The notes beneath the pieces were generated by a model. That model worked only from the letters and a program-made list of their open reading frames with translations. It did no database searches and was not told where the DNA came from. Positions 11,801 through 25,198 of a stretch of DNA of 64,000 nucleotides are shown one piece after another. The first letter of the stretch is position 1, and every line of letters begins with the position of its first letter. The stretch comes from Ectocarpus siliculosus (taxonomy: Eukaryota; Sar; Phaeophyceae; Ectocarpales; Ectocarpaceae), in contig FN649744.1 in the NCBI GenBank assembly GCA_000310025.1, positions 246,045 through 310,044 of the forward strand, given 5' to 3'. The translations under genes were made by a program, and so were the position numbers.

Positions 11801-14333
11801 TGCTGTCGAACATGTCGTGCGACGCCATTGTGGGCAGCGAAGGACACGCGGGGCAGTGTGTGAGGACAGGCGGGAGATTCGAGTGTATGCATCGGAAAAC
11901 CAAGAACTACGAAGGAACCCTTTTGAGGAGTATTTCATAAGTCTCTTTGCCTGTTATTGTCAAGCGTGTGGATGAGATAGTTTTCAACGTTTGCTCTAGA
12001 TTTGTTAGTACCGGCAACAAGTTTCGACCACGTCACCAGCACGTCAGCGTGTCTCACAAATCAATGTCCTGCGGCGAAATACCTGTGCTCCCTCTTGCGT
12101 GTCTCACACTGGGTGGGCATGGAGCAGGCCGGTCGCTCGGAGGCGAGGTCGGTGGCGCTCGCGGCGTTAGTAAACGCCTGTCTGCACAACCACAGGTAAG
12201 ACCCCACGTAATGGTAGACAGAAAATGCATGATCACAACGGAGACTGTTTATGGAACATAGATAGGTGGCTCCAGAACTGAGACTCTCATCTCCTCGAAA
12301 CCTCTTTGAAATCGAGCAGGAGTCCATCCACTCTCGCCAAATACACATCTCGTCAACTGCTCGATCAGTATCGACCTGCGGGTGGTGGTATGCGTAACGC
12401 CGCCAAATTTGCAATGTCTATCCTGGTCCAACGCTTTCTCACTTCATTCCTGGTATACTCGTGCGACAATTCCATTGGATACTTGTTGTAGCGTGCAGAA
12501 AGCGACGCTGGCAGCAGGAGGGTTAGCTTTTGCCCTGGCCACGCTGTCGCTAGAGGGAAAGGATCGTGTACTCCACGTGCCCCCGCTGGTGGCAGCTAGA
12601 TCGGCGGGGCTGCTAGCGCGCTTGTCTCCGCTACCTGAAGCGCTCGAGGCCATGGCTCGCCCGGGTGTCGTGGACAGAATCATTCAGGTGCTTTTTACTG
12701 CGGAGGACTTAAAACCCAATGGTTGGCTACTGTAAAATGTGTATTTATGTGTTTGATGGTTGAGGGTTCGGTGCCCCTTTGTGCTCGGGAATAATATGGA
12801 CGCTTGAGAATGGATGCGTCAATATCGTCTCGCGAAGATGGTTTTGTTTGTACATGCAACGGGAAAAAGAACACACGCTGTCGTCGTCGGATGCAGTGAT
12901 GGTGAAATCGTTGATGGACACACATCCTTGCGTTTCAAGGAAATATGTACAGAGCGCCGGCAGACATCTTCGGGTGACAGAGTCGATTGATCGCGTAACG
13001 ACAACTCCCGTGGACAAATGGAATAGTGCGTCTTGTGGTCCTCACCCACGTCTACCAGGCTACCGTACGGAGCTCAACTCTCGGAGGCGACCTCTACACA
13101 AACGCCACCCGAGCGAAACGCGTGGATGATGCGGCAGACGACCTAGCCGCAGCGGCCGAAACAGAAGCCGCGGCAACCTCAGCCGCGAACGCCGCCGAGA
13201 GAGAGAACCTTGTCCGCGTTCTGGGCTCCATCTTGCGCTCAAAGCCGCCAGTGCACACCGCTGCCTGTGACGACGCGCGGAGGCTTGGATCACCGGCACC
13301 CTCCTCTAACGTGCCCGGAGTGACGACGACCAACGATGGGAAGGACAAAATTGTCACCACAGCGAGACAGCTGAAGCTTGCCGAAGCGTTGATATCTTTC
13401 CTTCCGCCTGCTCGGGAGGATGGAACGGAGGGTGTCACTACCACATCTGTGTCGTTGAGGCCCAAGTGGCTTGCACCTCCCGCGGTGACGGGTAACGTTT
13501 GCGTCTGCCTTCTGCACCTTTTAAACGGCGAGGGTTCCGGCCACATCGCCACCCAGGTGATATTTCTTGATGGGGGGGGGGGGGGGGGGGGGTCAACCCA
13601 TCTGGCAGTAGCTGGGGATTGCCGTGGCGTCGTGTGGTGTTTGCGCTCTTCGGTGCACACAAACACAAAGGCGCCCAAAGATAGTCAGTCTCCTTCAGTA
13701 AGGCTGACGTGAACGCTTGTGGGGACACGGCTTGCTTGGCAAAGCAATCAGCCGTTGAATAACATGGAACTAACATTGTTGATGGTCGCCGTCACCTCCG
13801 ACAAACGTCTGTTTTACGCATAGATTGTCGACGCGGGAGGAATTCCCCGCCTCATTTCGCTCTTCGCCAACTCAGGAGGCGAGGGGGGTGCTCTATCAGC
13901 ACGTACCAACGCTGCCATCTGCTTGGCAAAACTGGCACGCGATCCTATGCACAAGCAGGTGACATCAAACCCCGTCGACAGTTAATTTGCAAAATCGGTC
14001 ACGACGCATCATGACCCCCGCCAGCATGTTTATAGCTGCCCAAAGACCTCTCTATCTCGTAAGACTAGAGCGTGCCAGGTCATTGGTGTTCATCTCTCCA
14101 TTATATGCCTTGCGGCGGGGAACGCAAGCGGTGGAATGGGAGTATGGTTGAGCTCACAGTGAGGTGTTTCAAGGTAGCTAGACTAATGTCCCCTTTCCCC
14201 CACACACCCCTCTCTCTTGTCCCTCCTCAAACGAACGTCGATCGGTTTTCTGCCTCACTACCCCGGGCAGATGATAGCCGACCTCCGCGGCATGGAGATG
14301 CTTGTCCAGGTTGGCGCTGGATTGCCTGTATGA
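5804..14333 (+). CDS. TPR and armadillo-repeat protein, TTC12-like
   Basis: TTC12 proteins combine TPRs with armadillo repeats and assist cytoplasmic pre-assembly of axonemal dynein arms, which suits an alga with flagellate gametes. Exons placed: 5804-5953, 6368-6450, about 7734-7852, about 8105-8248, 8622-9107, 9359-9755, 9985-10720, 11060-11330, 11606-11785, about 12128-12195, 12492-12687, 13059-13556, 13824-13958 and 14271-14333 (TGA). All joins from 8105 onward keep phase. A small exon is probably missing between 6450 and 7734. The product is about 1,175 residues, longer than animal TTC12 (about 700). Residues 1-80 are a helical leader (FITKVDAVNAAIQAMK, then DGELDPADVHVDG). A TPR follows (RLKGNRFYKAKRWEKALELY... 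VKAFSRRASAFVKL), broken by a Ser/Thr/acidic insert. The rest is ARM-like (ALCSVLANLAMNENFRESF; NAAICLAKLARDPMHKQM). The C-terminus, RGMEMLVQVG, resembles the TTC12 end as I recall it. UNC-45 is the main alternative. Intron 1 appears to be GC-AG. Confidence 0.7.
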
Positions 14334-15478
14334 CGAGGGAAAACGGCTGGCTACGAAGAAGAGATGATGGAAACCTGTTTGTTTGGTCGGCGCACATCAC
14401 AAAACGCGACGAATAGTGCCCTCGATGGTATCGGCGCCTCTTGTCTGGTTAATAAAAGCGGCAAGATCTAGACTTCGCATCGTAGCGAGGTTTCATTGGA
14501 AGGGGGATGGCCTACACCACGGCAAGCACCGGATTTCACGCTCCGTGGGGGTTTAGACTGCTGCTGCGTGCGTGGAGTGGCCATGGATGAAGAAGATGTA
14601 GACTAGACTAGTAGTCTACGCGGTTGACATCAGCTTGCACCCTGCTTCTCGTGATACCCGGCTCCAACGGCCGGCTTTTTCCCCTTGGCCTCTTGTTCCC
14701 ACAAGTGGGTGACAACACGGTTGATCACACGACCGGACTACTGTGCGTTTCGTTGTTGTGGTATACAGTTAGCGCCCGTGATTAAGAAACAGAGGCTCAT
14801 TTTTTGGCGATAACAACTGTAAGAAAAATCGACTAGTCTACACCTCAGCCGTGGATCCTACACTGAACTCTATACAATGAAGTATACCTACGCTCGACGG
14901 TGGTGACGAAATAAGAAATCGAGCCTCGGTCCCAAATTGACGCTTCTTAAACGCGGGCGCTAACTGTATGTGTAGTCTACAGCAGTAGTAGTCTTTCACA
15001 GGGTTGCCGGAAAAGTGTAGCAAGTGTAGCAAAAAAAATGGTTGGTTGTAGACTAACATTGACAAGCAACGTGTCGGCAACAGGCAGTTTTTAGTCTAAA
15101 GCGACTGTTGTACATAAATCAGTACAAGGAACCAGGCTTCAAGTACACCCAGCGGTCGATCGATCGATGTGATAGAAGATTATGTGTGTATCAGCGAAGC
15201 AAGGAGAGGGAATCAAAGAGCCGAGGAGAGCAGCTACGGATGGATGGTCGTCCCATTCTCGTTTCACATGTTGCTTTTCACCCGCCACTTTGGTCTCGTC
15301 GGGGTGATACGGAATAATTCCGGGGTATCTTCAGAATAGGAACAATCAACATTGAATCTTTACCTGTACATATCATCCCTGCCATCACGCATCCATCCGC
15401 GGACCTCATCAAATACACCCATCCCGATATCACTCCTCTAGCTATCGCCACAAGACCTTTGGCTTCAGTGAATCCACC
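14334..15478. other. Intergenic region with one MITE
   Basis: I see no coding exon. The left part is the presumed 3' region of the TTC12-like gene and the right part the 5' leader of the beta-helix gene. The only structured feature is the inverted-repeat element at 14766-14966. Confidence 0.6.
14766..14966. mobile_element. TA-flanked MITE, family A
   Basis: The 201-bp element starts CAGTTAGCGCCCG and ends with its inverse, CGGGCGCTAACTG. TA dinucleotides stand on both sides. Subterminal stretches also pair (AAGAAAC and GAGGCTC on the left, their inverses on the right). It has no coding capacity. Its right half is clearly related to the right end of the element at 45617-46218. TA target sites and CAG termini fit the Tc1/mariner-pogo superfamily. 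Confidence 0.8.
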
Positions 15479-18400
15479 ATGAAGGCCGTCATATCTGCGC
15501 TGGGGCTGCTGGCTCACTCATGCTTCACGAACGCCGTCTATGTCGCGACCATCGACATTGGTATGTCCCCTCTCATGTCTGATGATTGATACGTCACGTA
15601 CGGATATGTACAGCCGACGGCAAGCAGTTGGTCCACAGACCCAAGTAAAGTTGGCGCGATTTTCTCTTACAGCAGCAAGGGCCTACCGAACGCGCTAGGC
15701 GGTAAACGTGGCCGAAGGGCGCGTACGAGACGGTTGACGCTAGATTGGACTACATGTGATGTACATCACACACTTGCAGCAAACACGAAACGTCCCGCTG
15801 CCTTCACTCTCAGATACAAGCAGCTGTAGATACATTTTTACTCCGGCACAGAAAGAATGAGAAGTTGTGCATGCTTGGTCCGTAAGGTAATATTCTACAA
15901 GCATGTGTGCGTGCTGAACGCTCTCCCTTTCTCTCTCCTGCACCTCAACTGTGGTTTGCTCTGCCGCAGCCAGCTGCGCCGACCTTCTGACGGCTGCTGA
16001 CGCTCTCTCCGGAGGAGACATCGAAGCCAACATCATGGAAGCCGACATCGCTTGCGACGAATGGACGACGGTTGAAGTCGGGCAAAACAAGCTCAAGTTT
16101 GTCGGGAGCGGGGCCACTTTCACCAGCGCCCGCTTCGTCGTGGCTGCAGGCGCGGTTCTGCGCGCAGACGTGCCGCTCGTGCTCACGGGTGATCAAACAC
16201 AGGTACTAATATGGTACTTGCATGTGGTTTCTTTGGCGTTTTGAGGTCGAACCAAGGCCTTTATTATTCCAGTTTCCCTCCCCCGTGCCCCGTGGTGTTT
16301 GATAGCGAAGAACACGACGGTTAGAATGTCGGATCGAAGGGTTTGGTTTCGTTTTCGGTATATATATTTATTTTCGAACAACATTCATTTTAGCTGGTTA
16401 CAGAGTATGCATAGTACCCAGGTTAGTCTCTACCACACGTGTATGCAAGTCTGCTTACGGCAGTAGCCCAACCAAAAGAAGCGTAAGAAAGTTAGACTAT
16501 GCTATGCATTATGCATTATGCTATATGCGTAGTGTCGGTGAAACAAACAAGCAGCCAGGTCGGAGGCGACGAACATGAGGTGGTATACGCCACACCAATT
16601 GCAGGCAGCAAACGCACGTTCATATGATACGCAAAACATTGTGGTAATATCATCATGCCCGTGGCAACCTGTCTGAGCATCCGTGATACCAAGGGGCGAT
16701 CGGGTTGATCCATAACGAACCGAATGCACCCATCCCCGTTCGGTCCTGTCCGTGATACTTGTGATACTACAGAAGAGTACTCCGTCATTTGTTTCTTATC
16801 TTTTGCTTTTTGCTTTTCTTTCACGACGTCGCGGACATCCATTGTGTATGAATCCCCTGCGAAGATTACGCATTTGGCCATGACTGTGATGCATAACTGA
16901 TCTACAGATCTCGTCGACAGTTAGGACAGATGACTAATTGCGCCCCGGGCCTAGTATAATAGGGTTGCAAGGAAGGATTGGTTACAATTTCTTCGATTCA
17001 ATTGCATAGTTTATCGGATCTCTTGGTTGGCATTGCGTGCCGATGGGGGGGGCGGGGGGGTTGGCGATGGACCCCATTTAGAATGACCTGGAACTCCAAT
17101 AATCCTCCGTATGCCCGATATTTCACCAGCGACGGTTGACTGTTGTCCGGCTGGGAGCCTTACCGTCTACCATATACATACATACACTCTTCTTCCATGT
17201 GGTGATTTTCGGGGTCGTTCCTTCCTTGTTATTTTCTTTGCTTTTAGTAGCGAAACGTGTGTAATGTATGGCACCGTTTTGCGAGAGTCGGCCTGTGACG
17301 ACCATGCATGGAAGGCGTCTGTGTTCCTTGGACGGTACAGATGTTTGGAAGGTACAGACTGAGCAGAGACCGGAAGGGATTTTAATGTGAACACAACAAT
17401 ATCAACAATAATGTGAACCTTAAATCGATTGGCCGGGACACACATCATCGTCAGTCAGCGGAACCCAGGTGGTGCGCGGACAATGCGGGGGACGGACCAA
17501 GCCACGGTATTACCCCGAGATATGGAGTGTTTTTTCATATATCCAATATATAGTGAGTGGACACCTATCTAACATATCTACACATCTACACTGTTCTGTT
17601 GTTTCCCAGAAAACACCCCGTTGAGTCTGCGAGCCCCAACAAAAAACGGGATTGAATCGTTGAATCCTAAAACCGCACATTTCGTTGATTTTCGACGATT
17701 ATTTGGCGGCCTTAAGTTTGGGATTGCACGTTATTATCCATTATGGCTTTAAGAGAGGCAAGAGAAAGGGATGAGGGCACTATCGTTCGCCAGACAAGTA
17801 GCATCATCGTGAACGGACGTGTTCTGTTGTTGTTGCCGTTGTATCATTTGTCTATTTGTTGCCGGTCATGCCATGCGTCGACCCAGGCGGTGAACGGAGG
17901 TTTGCTCAATGTGGCCGACGGGGGCAAGGCCCGGTTCCTCGACTCCGTGGCAATGAACGACGTCGGAGTCCTGTCTGTTTCGGAGGAGGCCATGGTGCAC
18001 GGGGGTTGCGTCTACAACGAGGTGGGCTTACCACATTTGTCTTTGATGATAAAACATGTTTTCGTCCGTTCATCATCTCTGTCCCGACGTAAAGTTAGGG
18101 TCTATAACCATCCCGTCAATGGGAATTTAAAACCCGGAAATTCCCCCAAAGATCGCAGCAGTCAGTTGGTTTCTCAGCATGAAACCATCACCCGATGGGT
18201 GTATCTGCAGGCGGCCAGTGGTGATCATCCTCAGGGCGAGCATGCCAGTAGGTGACACCTACAACCGTGTGTACTCAATGCACCAAGGAGGGTCGTACTG
18301 TGACGTCATAGCACCCGCTTCCTGGGTTCGGGACGGGACCGATAATGTCTGGCTGGAGGAGCTCCAAATGGGGTCCACCGTTCTTTGACTGCTCGCAACA

Positions 18401-21400
18401 AAATGGAGAAAAGTGCTATAATACTGGTACACTAAACGAGGTAGTAGTTACGCCAACTTTAAGACCGCTCATGCTGCCGATTCCTTGTCATTCATGTTGC
18501 CAACGCCCTCACGCCCAAGGCGCCGCTAGCCACCACCATGATACCGATGTCTTATTCTCTACTCCCTGCTGCCCGCGTTGCTATCAAATACACACTGCTT
18601 CCTGAAGGGCCTCATTCGGTTCGAGGGTACTTTCTCCGCCGATGGATGCAAGACTGTCTCGTCAGACACTGCGAGCGTTATCCCGGGCGACGGTGGAGGG
18701 CTGTGGAATGGACCCGGTGGCAAGATCGTCTTCAAGGAGGCCGTGGAAATGAAGAACTGCGGCGAAAGGGTGCGTGAGATTAAGGCCGTCGTTAAGTCCT
18801 CGGACGACACCGGGCGTACTGAACTGGAAGAAGATAGAGTATGCAGCATTGCATGTAAAAAGCTTGTATAGAGTTAAAAGCATGTAAAGGGGACGAGCGT
18901 CCTGATGATGGGAACCCAAGATTCAATTGAAATGCCACGAGATTTTTCGGCGAAACCCGCCACGAGGCCGGAATCATTCGCGTGCGCTGCTCCCAATCTG
19001 TGTGAGCGGCTCCCTTGGAGATGATGATGAGAGGAAAACATACGTCTTTCGGGCTTTGTTTGATAGCGGGGCGGCTTGTCGGCCGTACGAAGAAGAAGAA
19101 GAAGTTGAAGAAGACGTCGGTGTCCTCTTCTCTCGGTACGTGTACGTTTGTTTGCAGCCTGATGAGCGGTTGCTGCAACGGTGTGGGCTGATGTGTACGG
19201 TGGACCACTAAATATCAGGGGCAACGCTTTTTCCGAGTCGCATTTGGCAAGGCGCCGCGCGTTTCAGCTTGTGGTGCCGTCGTACTATCTGCAAAATGCA
19301 GTCGTCGGATCGCCTTCCACCCGTTTCTATCAGTTACGCTCGCGCCATTGCTGCTGCTGTCGTCGGTCGCCCGTGTGCTTGTACCAAAGACCGGGCTTAG
19401 GAGCTGGAGGTCTCAAGGCCTTGACGGAGGTGCAATTTACACGGACGGAAAGGTTTCGTTCTACGAGGATGCCCAGTTCACCGACAACGAAGCAGACGTG
19501 AGAGCGTGGGAGGGTCATACACACACTGACGTCTTTTCTTTGGCCAGCTGGTTATTCGCGGTCGATGCTAAAACTAAGACACAGAGAGAGAGAGAGTGGG
19601 ATGGGCTTCTTTACAGAAAGAGTAAAGAGTAAGTTTATTGCGAACGCCAAAGTTTCCCCTCTTACTGCTAGTGTACTAGGGCGGTATGTCACCCACCACG
19701 CGAACCCATCCATCCCTATAGGGCAAAACTGTCCCGTTCGTGGTGCTACAGTACTTTGGAGTGATGCTACGGTAGGGGGGTCACCTCATACATTTGACAC
19801 TTTCGGGTAGGGAGACACCCCCTACGTGAACCTGTCGGCCGCGTCCTATTTCGCCGTAAGATCACAGAAACAGGACTATTTATACACACTTTCTCCAAAA
19901 AGTGTAAGATGCCGCCCTCAAAGCGCACTCCCCCTACCGTTGCATCAGTCTGTACAGCACTAGACGTTTCTGTGGTTTCAGAAGGCTAGCTAGCGTTTCT
20001 GTCATCGGGGCGGCTGGTATCCTATACTCAATACCCTGTACTTGGTTTACCAATGGAAACTCTCGGATCTTTAGCCTGAAACCCGTTCGTCACAACTTGT
20101 GATCGGGCTTTATTCTTGCATATTGTCGTTTTCGTTCGACTCCATCGAAATTGATTACTCCTGGATCTCGATACTGCATGACACGTGCAGGAAACAGTGA
20201 TTTCATTTTCTACAGCAGCAGTAGTTTCCCGTCTGCTCTCGTTTTTTCATCATACTGCTGTGTTGCGGCCATCAACGTGTTGTCGCATCATCAGGAAGGG
20301 GGGGCTATCTGCATCGGGGTCGACGGCGAGCTGAAGTTCTTGAAGAAGGCGAAGGTCACCTTCACGGGAAACAACTCGGAAGGCAGCGGCGGCCACATCA
20401 ACAACGATGGTACTTTGGTGCTGAGGAATACCGGCGTGTTCTCCGATGGGTATGCAGGAGGTTCCGGCGGCGCCATATACGCCGGCGATTTCTCCAGCAT
20501 GCTGTGAGTGCTCATGTGTGCCTTGCCCTTGTCCTGAATGCCGTTTTTTTGTTTATTGTGATGAAGTAGGCACATAGTGCTTGCTATTCGGAGTGTGTGT
20601 GTCTAAAGTATTTATGGGAGGGTACGCCAGCACCGTGTTGAATGTTCACGTAGTACGGCTTGATGTACGCGTACAGGCTGCCTTGCTGAGAATGGATTTG
20701 ATCTTACCGCTTGTCTATCTCGATAAACTTAGTCTCGATTCAATTAATTGTGGCTGCTTTTTGGTTTTCCTCTGGTGGATGATACTTGTATTATGTTGGT
20801 CGACGCAATGTGGAATGGAGTTGGGCCCGTCAGCTTTCCCCAATCTTCTCCAAGCCCCTAACAACAGGGGTAACTACTGCATCGAGAGGTCAGAATGGTT
20901 TGACAACAACCGACCGCGGCAAAATGATGAACAATTTCACCCACCCTTGACTACATTGTTGCATTGAGGTGCATCGAATCGACGGTATCAGCTCATGCTA
21001 TGTTGTGGCCTGGCGGTGCTGGCTGGCGCGTTCTGCGCCCAATTTCCCCTAGTTCCTAATTTCCTCCCACCCCTCTTTTTTCGCAATATTTCCTTGCTGT
21101 GTTGTTTGCGACCGGCCATCTGCGACGACGAACGGCGGGGGCAGCTTCGTGAAGCACGTGGACTTCTTGGACAACACCGCCGGCGCCCACGGCGGAGCCA
21201 TCGCCACCAGCTACCCGAACATCGACGACTTGCCGGAAGACGCGACCTACCAAGGAAACTCTCGCACCAACGTGAGCAGCAACCGTTGAACGGCGCGAGC
21301 AAGTACATGCAGGCCGATAGACTTGATGGTATTTTGCTTCTTGGCCAGGCTTGCCGTGTTCGTGTCGGAGTGCAGAACGGGCCGCCAAAGAAAATACATG

Positions 21401-22745
21401 GCCGTTACGAAACTGAGGCTCAAGCTTTCACGACAAACAGAAAAATTGTGGGTGTGACACACAGCTACAGCTCAGCGGGCAATCCTACGCTACAATTCCT
21501 ATTCGGGAATGTAATGCATGTTCGATGTTCGATGGTGACAACCGAATATGAAACCGGGCCTTGACCTGCAAGACGGTCGAGGAAGGGTATGCTCTGTGGC
21601 GCTTGCATATTGTTTCGAGGACTGTAGTTTAAACAGGTTGACTATTCGACCAACAAATACATGGCCGGCCTTGTTTCTGGCATCGTATATCGCGTCAAAT
21701 CGTTCACGTAGTTCAATATCGTTGTGTCACATATCTGTCTCTTACGTATGTGGTTCTTGTTGGCACCGTCCCATCCGTCGCGCCCAGTGTTCCCTGCATA
21801 CTTTGATTGTGCCGCAAGGTTTCCTCTGCGAAGAATGCCTCCATGGCTTGGTTGCTTGATTGCATCCAAATTTGTTGTTTGAGTTCACCACGTGTGTGTA
21901 TGGATGAGTGCGAGGATGGAGAACCTTTCGACGTGACTTTTCGTGACTATAAAATATATGCGCCATGTGTGATACGTGTTTTTTGTCGTGAAACATGTGT
22001 GATTTATGCTTAGCATTTCAGAAACGATCTTTTTGTTTATATACTTGTAGTCACCACGGAAGTTCTACCAACCGGATGGCGTGGGGTTGATCTGCACAGC
22101 TGTCCTGGGTATCTGGGAAGGGGGGTGGGTGGGTATTATCCATCTGTTGCGTGCCTCTGTGGTTTTGTCCCAGAGTGACTCATCCCCTCTCTTCACTCTT
22201 GCATGCTAGCAACGGTCGTCTACTCAATGGTCGTTCTCTCGCTTCTATTACAGTAGGTGGCCCGATATAGTGGCAACCTGAACAGTGGAACTGCCGATAT
22301 AGTGGCATCAAAATCTCTTGCCACAATCTCAACATGTACATGAAGCCGATATATCGAATAGTGGAACTGCCCTGAAAAGTAGCACATTCTCCTCCTGCCC
22401 CTACATGTCACTGTATCGAGCCACCTACGACTGTATTCAGCGTTCTAAACCACGGTAGTTCACCAATCGGACGACGGGGCGGCGGGGGTCACGTCAGACA
22501 CAAGGGGGCCAGGCACAAGGATACGGCATTGCTGTGAACTGCTCGTGAAACCTCTTCACCACAACGGCATTTGATAGCGAACTAGGTATGTTGTAGACTA
22601 AACAGTTGTTCTTGTTTGCTGGCCATTGACCTCACTCGTTTCGCACCTGCTTCCATTGCAGGCCGACAGCGACTTTGAGTGCAACAACGTCTACGTCAAT
22701 GGAGATGCGGGCGGCGGCGAAGATGGCTACATTTGCATCCCTTGA
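15479..22745 (+). CDS. Secreted right-handed beta-helix protein with Pmp-like repeats
   Basis: Eight exons join in phase: 15479-15560, 15970-16202, 17887-18021, 18608-18769, 19390-19497 (start tentative), 20295-20503, 21145-21271 and 22662-22745 (TGA), giving about 379 residues. The first 20 or so, MKAVISALGLLAHSCFTNAV, look like a signal peptide, so the product is probably secreted or on the cell surface. The body carries the paired motifs of chlamydial polymorphic membrane protein repeats, GGAI/GGAL and FxxN: DGGAIYTDGKVSFYEDAQF then FTDNEAD, EGGAICIG, FTGNNSEGSGG, GGSGGAIYAG, and FLDNTAGAHGGAI. These form a parallel beta-helix. No epimerase or lyase catalytic motif is seen, so a structural or adhesive role is the safest inference. 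The protein is short for this fold. The last exon ends DGYICIP. Two MITEs sit in its introns. Confidence 0.75.
19749..19952. mobile_element. TA-flanked MITE in a beta-helix gene intron
   Basis: The left end reads CAGTACTTTGGAGTGATGCT followed by ACGGTAGGGGGG. The right end in reverse reads CAGACTGATGCAACGGTAGG. Both sides are bordered by TA. The ends match apart from a short extra stretch on the left. It is non-coding and about 204 bp long. Confidence 0.6.
22251..22433. mobile_element. TA-flanked MITE with GATATAGTGG iterons
   Basis: The 183-bp element begins CAGTAGGTGGCCCGATATAG and ends in the inverse of CAGTCGTAGGTGGCTCGATA, with TA on both sides. The unit CCGATATAGTGGCA is repeated inside the left end, and a related CCGATATATCGAATAGTGG lies further in. 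Such iterated GATATA motifs are typical of pogo/Tigger-type ends. It lies in the last intron of the beta-helix gene. Confidence 0.75.
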
Positions 22746-24350
22746 GGCGCCGGCAGCAGCTACAGCATCTAGATTGATTTGCTGCAAACAGAGCGATCTC
22801 AACCACGCTGTATCATCAGCCTTCAGACGACCAGATGGTGTTGCCATGTCGTTTTTCCAAGTCTTTGTCTTTATATCTAAGTCTTTGTGTTTTGTTTTAT
22901 CTCTTCCTATGGGATACGGCTTGGCATGCCAAAAAATGTTCCTCTTGTGTCTTGCGAAACGCGTTGCATGAAGACAGGCATACTCCAATGAAAAAAGCCG
23001 ATCTGTCAACGCTTCGTCATCTTGAGCAACAAGGGATGCGTGCACTAAACGGAGAGAATTCCCAGGCGTTTCAAGAACAAAGCCCCGGGATCGACCAAGC
23101 AAATGGCTTCGACCTGTTGATGTTTCGGCGGCAGATTGGATTCTAATCTGTCACGTCCCGTCCGTTGCCTTCGTGTGGTGTTGTTGTTGTTGTTCTCGTG
23201 GTCATCTTCTCATTTGGGACACGTTTTGTCCTTTCTTTGAGGTAACACGTGAGTTTTTTTTTCGTGGCCCCGCCTCCTCTGCCCTACAAGTAGTAGGTGT
23301 TTTTGGCTCTGCGTGCAACATGAGAAGAAACCAGATTCTTTTTGGCCGATACATATCTGTTTGGTAACCGACGGCGACGGTGAAAAGGGCTGACGTCAAT
23401 CAATCGGCAATCAGACGGTGGCCCACAAAACCTGTGGCTTGAAACTTAGTAGATGTAACGGAGTGTTCCTCTTTCTCCAACCGCCTTGGTTGTGATACAT
23501 AGTTTTCTTCACTTGTTACGTACCAATATGCATGCTTTTATGAATTTGCGCAACACAATACAAGTAGACTAGGTTAGCCAAAGGTGGGCAGGGTACGTAC
23601 GTACATGTTCGCGACGCACAGAAGGTTAAGTAAGCTGCTCTTTCTACCACTATATATTCACATTGTGGGGATCGCATTGTGTTGTTGTTTCGCCTGCGTT
23701 GGCAATGCGTGAGATTACAAGGGTTAACCTGGTAACGGGTTTGTCTTTAGACGGACACAGGCGCAAGCCGTAACCGCGGTGTCCCATCGGCGGTAATGAT
23801 TTTTTTTTACGAACCCGGTAAAACTGTAATATGGCGGTAGTTTTCGGTGATATTGCCATGCGACGGTGTAATTGTCTTGGGGGTTTGCTGTTTTGCATTT
23901 GCCGGCGGTGGTAATGTCTTTGGAGGGGGCTGTGAATTCGGCGGTTTACTTGCGGTGGTACCGTCGACCTGGCTTGGGCGGGATTGCATGGTGGAGGCGG
24001 TGGCGGTGCAATACCGAGTAGTAGGCTCTTTTCTTGTTTGCTAGATTATTTTTGACGAAAATACCAATTGGAACATAAATACAGGTATTGCAGGTGCTTG
24101 GAGCATGTCTTTCTGAACATTAACTACAACTGTTACTGTGTCGGACCTGTCTCTGTGGTGCGGGGGTGGGTGGGGAGGCGTGTTGAGTTACACCACACGC
24201 CAGTATAATAAAAACTGTAAGTTGAACTCATTGATTGATGTTGATGATAACAATGACGCAGCACACGTTTTACGCATGCGATGATGGCCGCAAAAAAAAG
24301 CCTCTGTACATCTTCCTGACACGAAAAGTGTCTCTCTTCTTTATTCTACG
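22746..24350. other. Intergenic region, no gene seen
   Basis: Short open frames occur on both strands, but none has splice support, a recognisable domain or biased composition. The stretch holds simple T- and G-rich tracts and a small GTAC repeat near 23597. It probably includes the 3' end of the beta-helix transcript. Confidence 0.5.
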
Positions 24351-24357
24351 GAGTACT

Positions 24358-24428
24358 TGTGACCACGGGAATCGACCCCGTCAAGTGTTAGACTAGTACG
24401 GTCAGAAGAAGGTACTGGGCAGAGAGGA
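24358..24428 (-). repeat. tRNA-like dispersed repeat, copy 1
   Basis: Read on the minus strand, the end of this stretch folds as a T-arm (stem ACGGG/CCCGT around a 7-base loop, GTCGATT) followed by GGTCACA. An A-box-like TGCCCAGTACC lies upstream. The same roughly 70 bp recurs almost unchanged at 27654-27724 and in diverged form at 34034-34095. A tRNA-derived SINE or a decayed tRNA is likely. It is not a functional tRNA, because the acceptor stem does not pair. Confidence 0.55.
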
Positions 24429-24932
24429 CGACACGGAAGACAACAACAACAACGCAAGGGTACACGTGAAAAACAATTCAAGACACACAGGCCTAATAAT
24501 CGAAAATGGGGGTCATTTGGGGGGGGTGGGGGGTGTACTCATAGTGTGCATGCCGCAGTCGTTAGACCATTGACCTCGCATCCCTATAAAGCCTAATCGG
24601 CGAGTCGCATGAAGGGTGAGCTGCATCCTGCTAAGGGTGTTCGGCATCTTGTGCTTACTTCCTTGCGTACGGATGACAACTGCGTATGACTTAACTTATT
24701 TTCTGGTGCGTTCACTTCCAGGGACAGTTATAAGCACTGTGTAACTGCCTCGGGGATGCTTGACCATTTTAACACAACGTGGTGCGATCATCCCCCTTGC
24801 GCGGAGTGAGGTTTCTCCACCCCGCACAACATGATCTACTCGACCACCATTTATTATGGTTACCGCCAAAGAAAAAACAGAGGCAAAAAAAGAAAACGGT
24901 AACCTGGTTGCCGAGTTTACGAAGTAAATTGG

Positions 24933-25197
24933 CTTGTTTTACAACGTCGTTGCCAAGCGACGAAAACCCAATCCCGATGGCAAACACCGAGGGGGGGCTT
25001 GTTTTACAACGTCGTTGCCAAGCGACAAAAACCCAACCCCGATGGCAAACACCGGGGGCGGCGGCTTGTTTTTCAACGTCGTTGCCAAGCGACGAAAACC
25101 CAACCCCAATGCAAACACCGGGGGGGGCGGCTTGTTCTTCAACGTCGTTGCCAAGCGACGAAAACCCAACCCCGATGACAAACACCGGGGAAACTGG
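24933..25197. repeat. 66-bp minisatellite, four units
   Basis: Four head-to-tail units of 65-67 bp each contain ACAACGTCGTTGCCAAGCGA or a close variant, then AAAACCCAACCCCGATG and CAAACACCGGGG. Units differ mainly in the length of their G runs. Open frames run through on both strands because the unit lacks stops; I do not regard them as genes. Confidence 0.85.
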
Positions 25198-25198
25198 T

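Noticed and set aside
24933-25197. CRISPR-like array
   Set aside because: The units are contiguous and similar throughout, with no unique spacers, and the context is eukaryotic.
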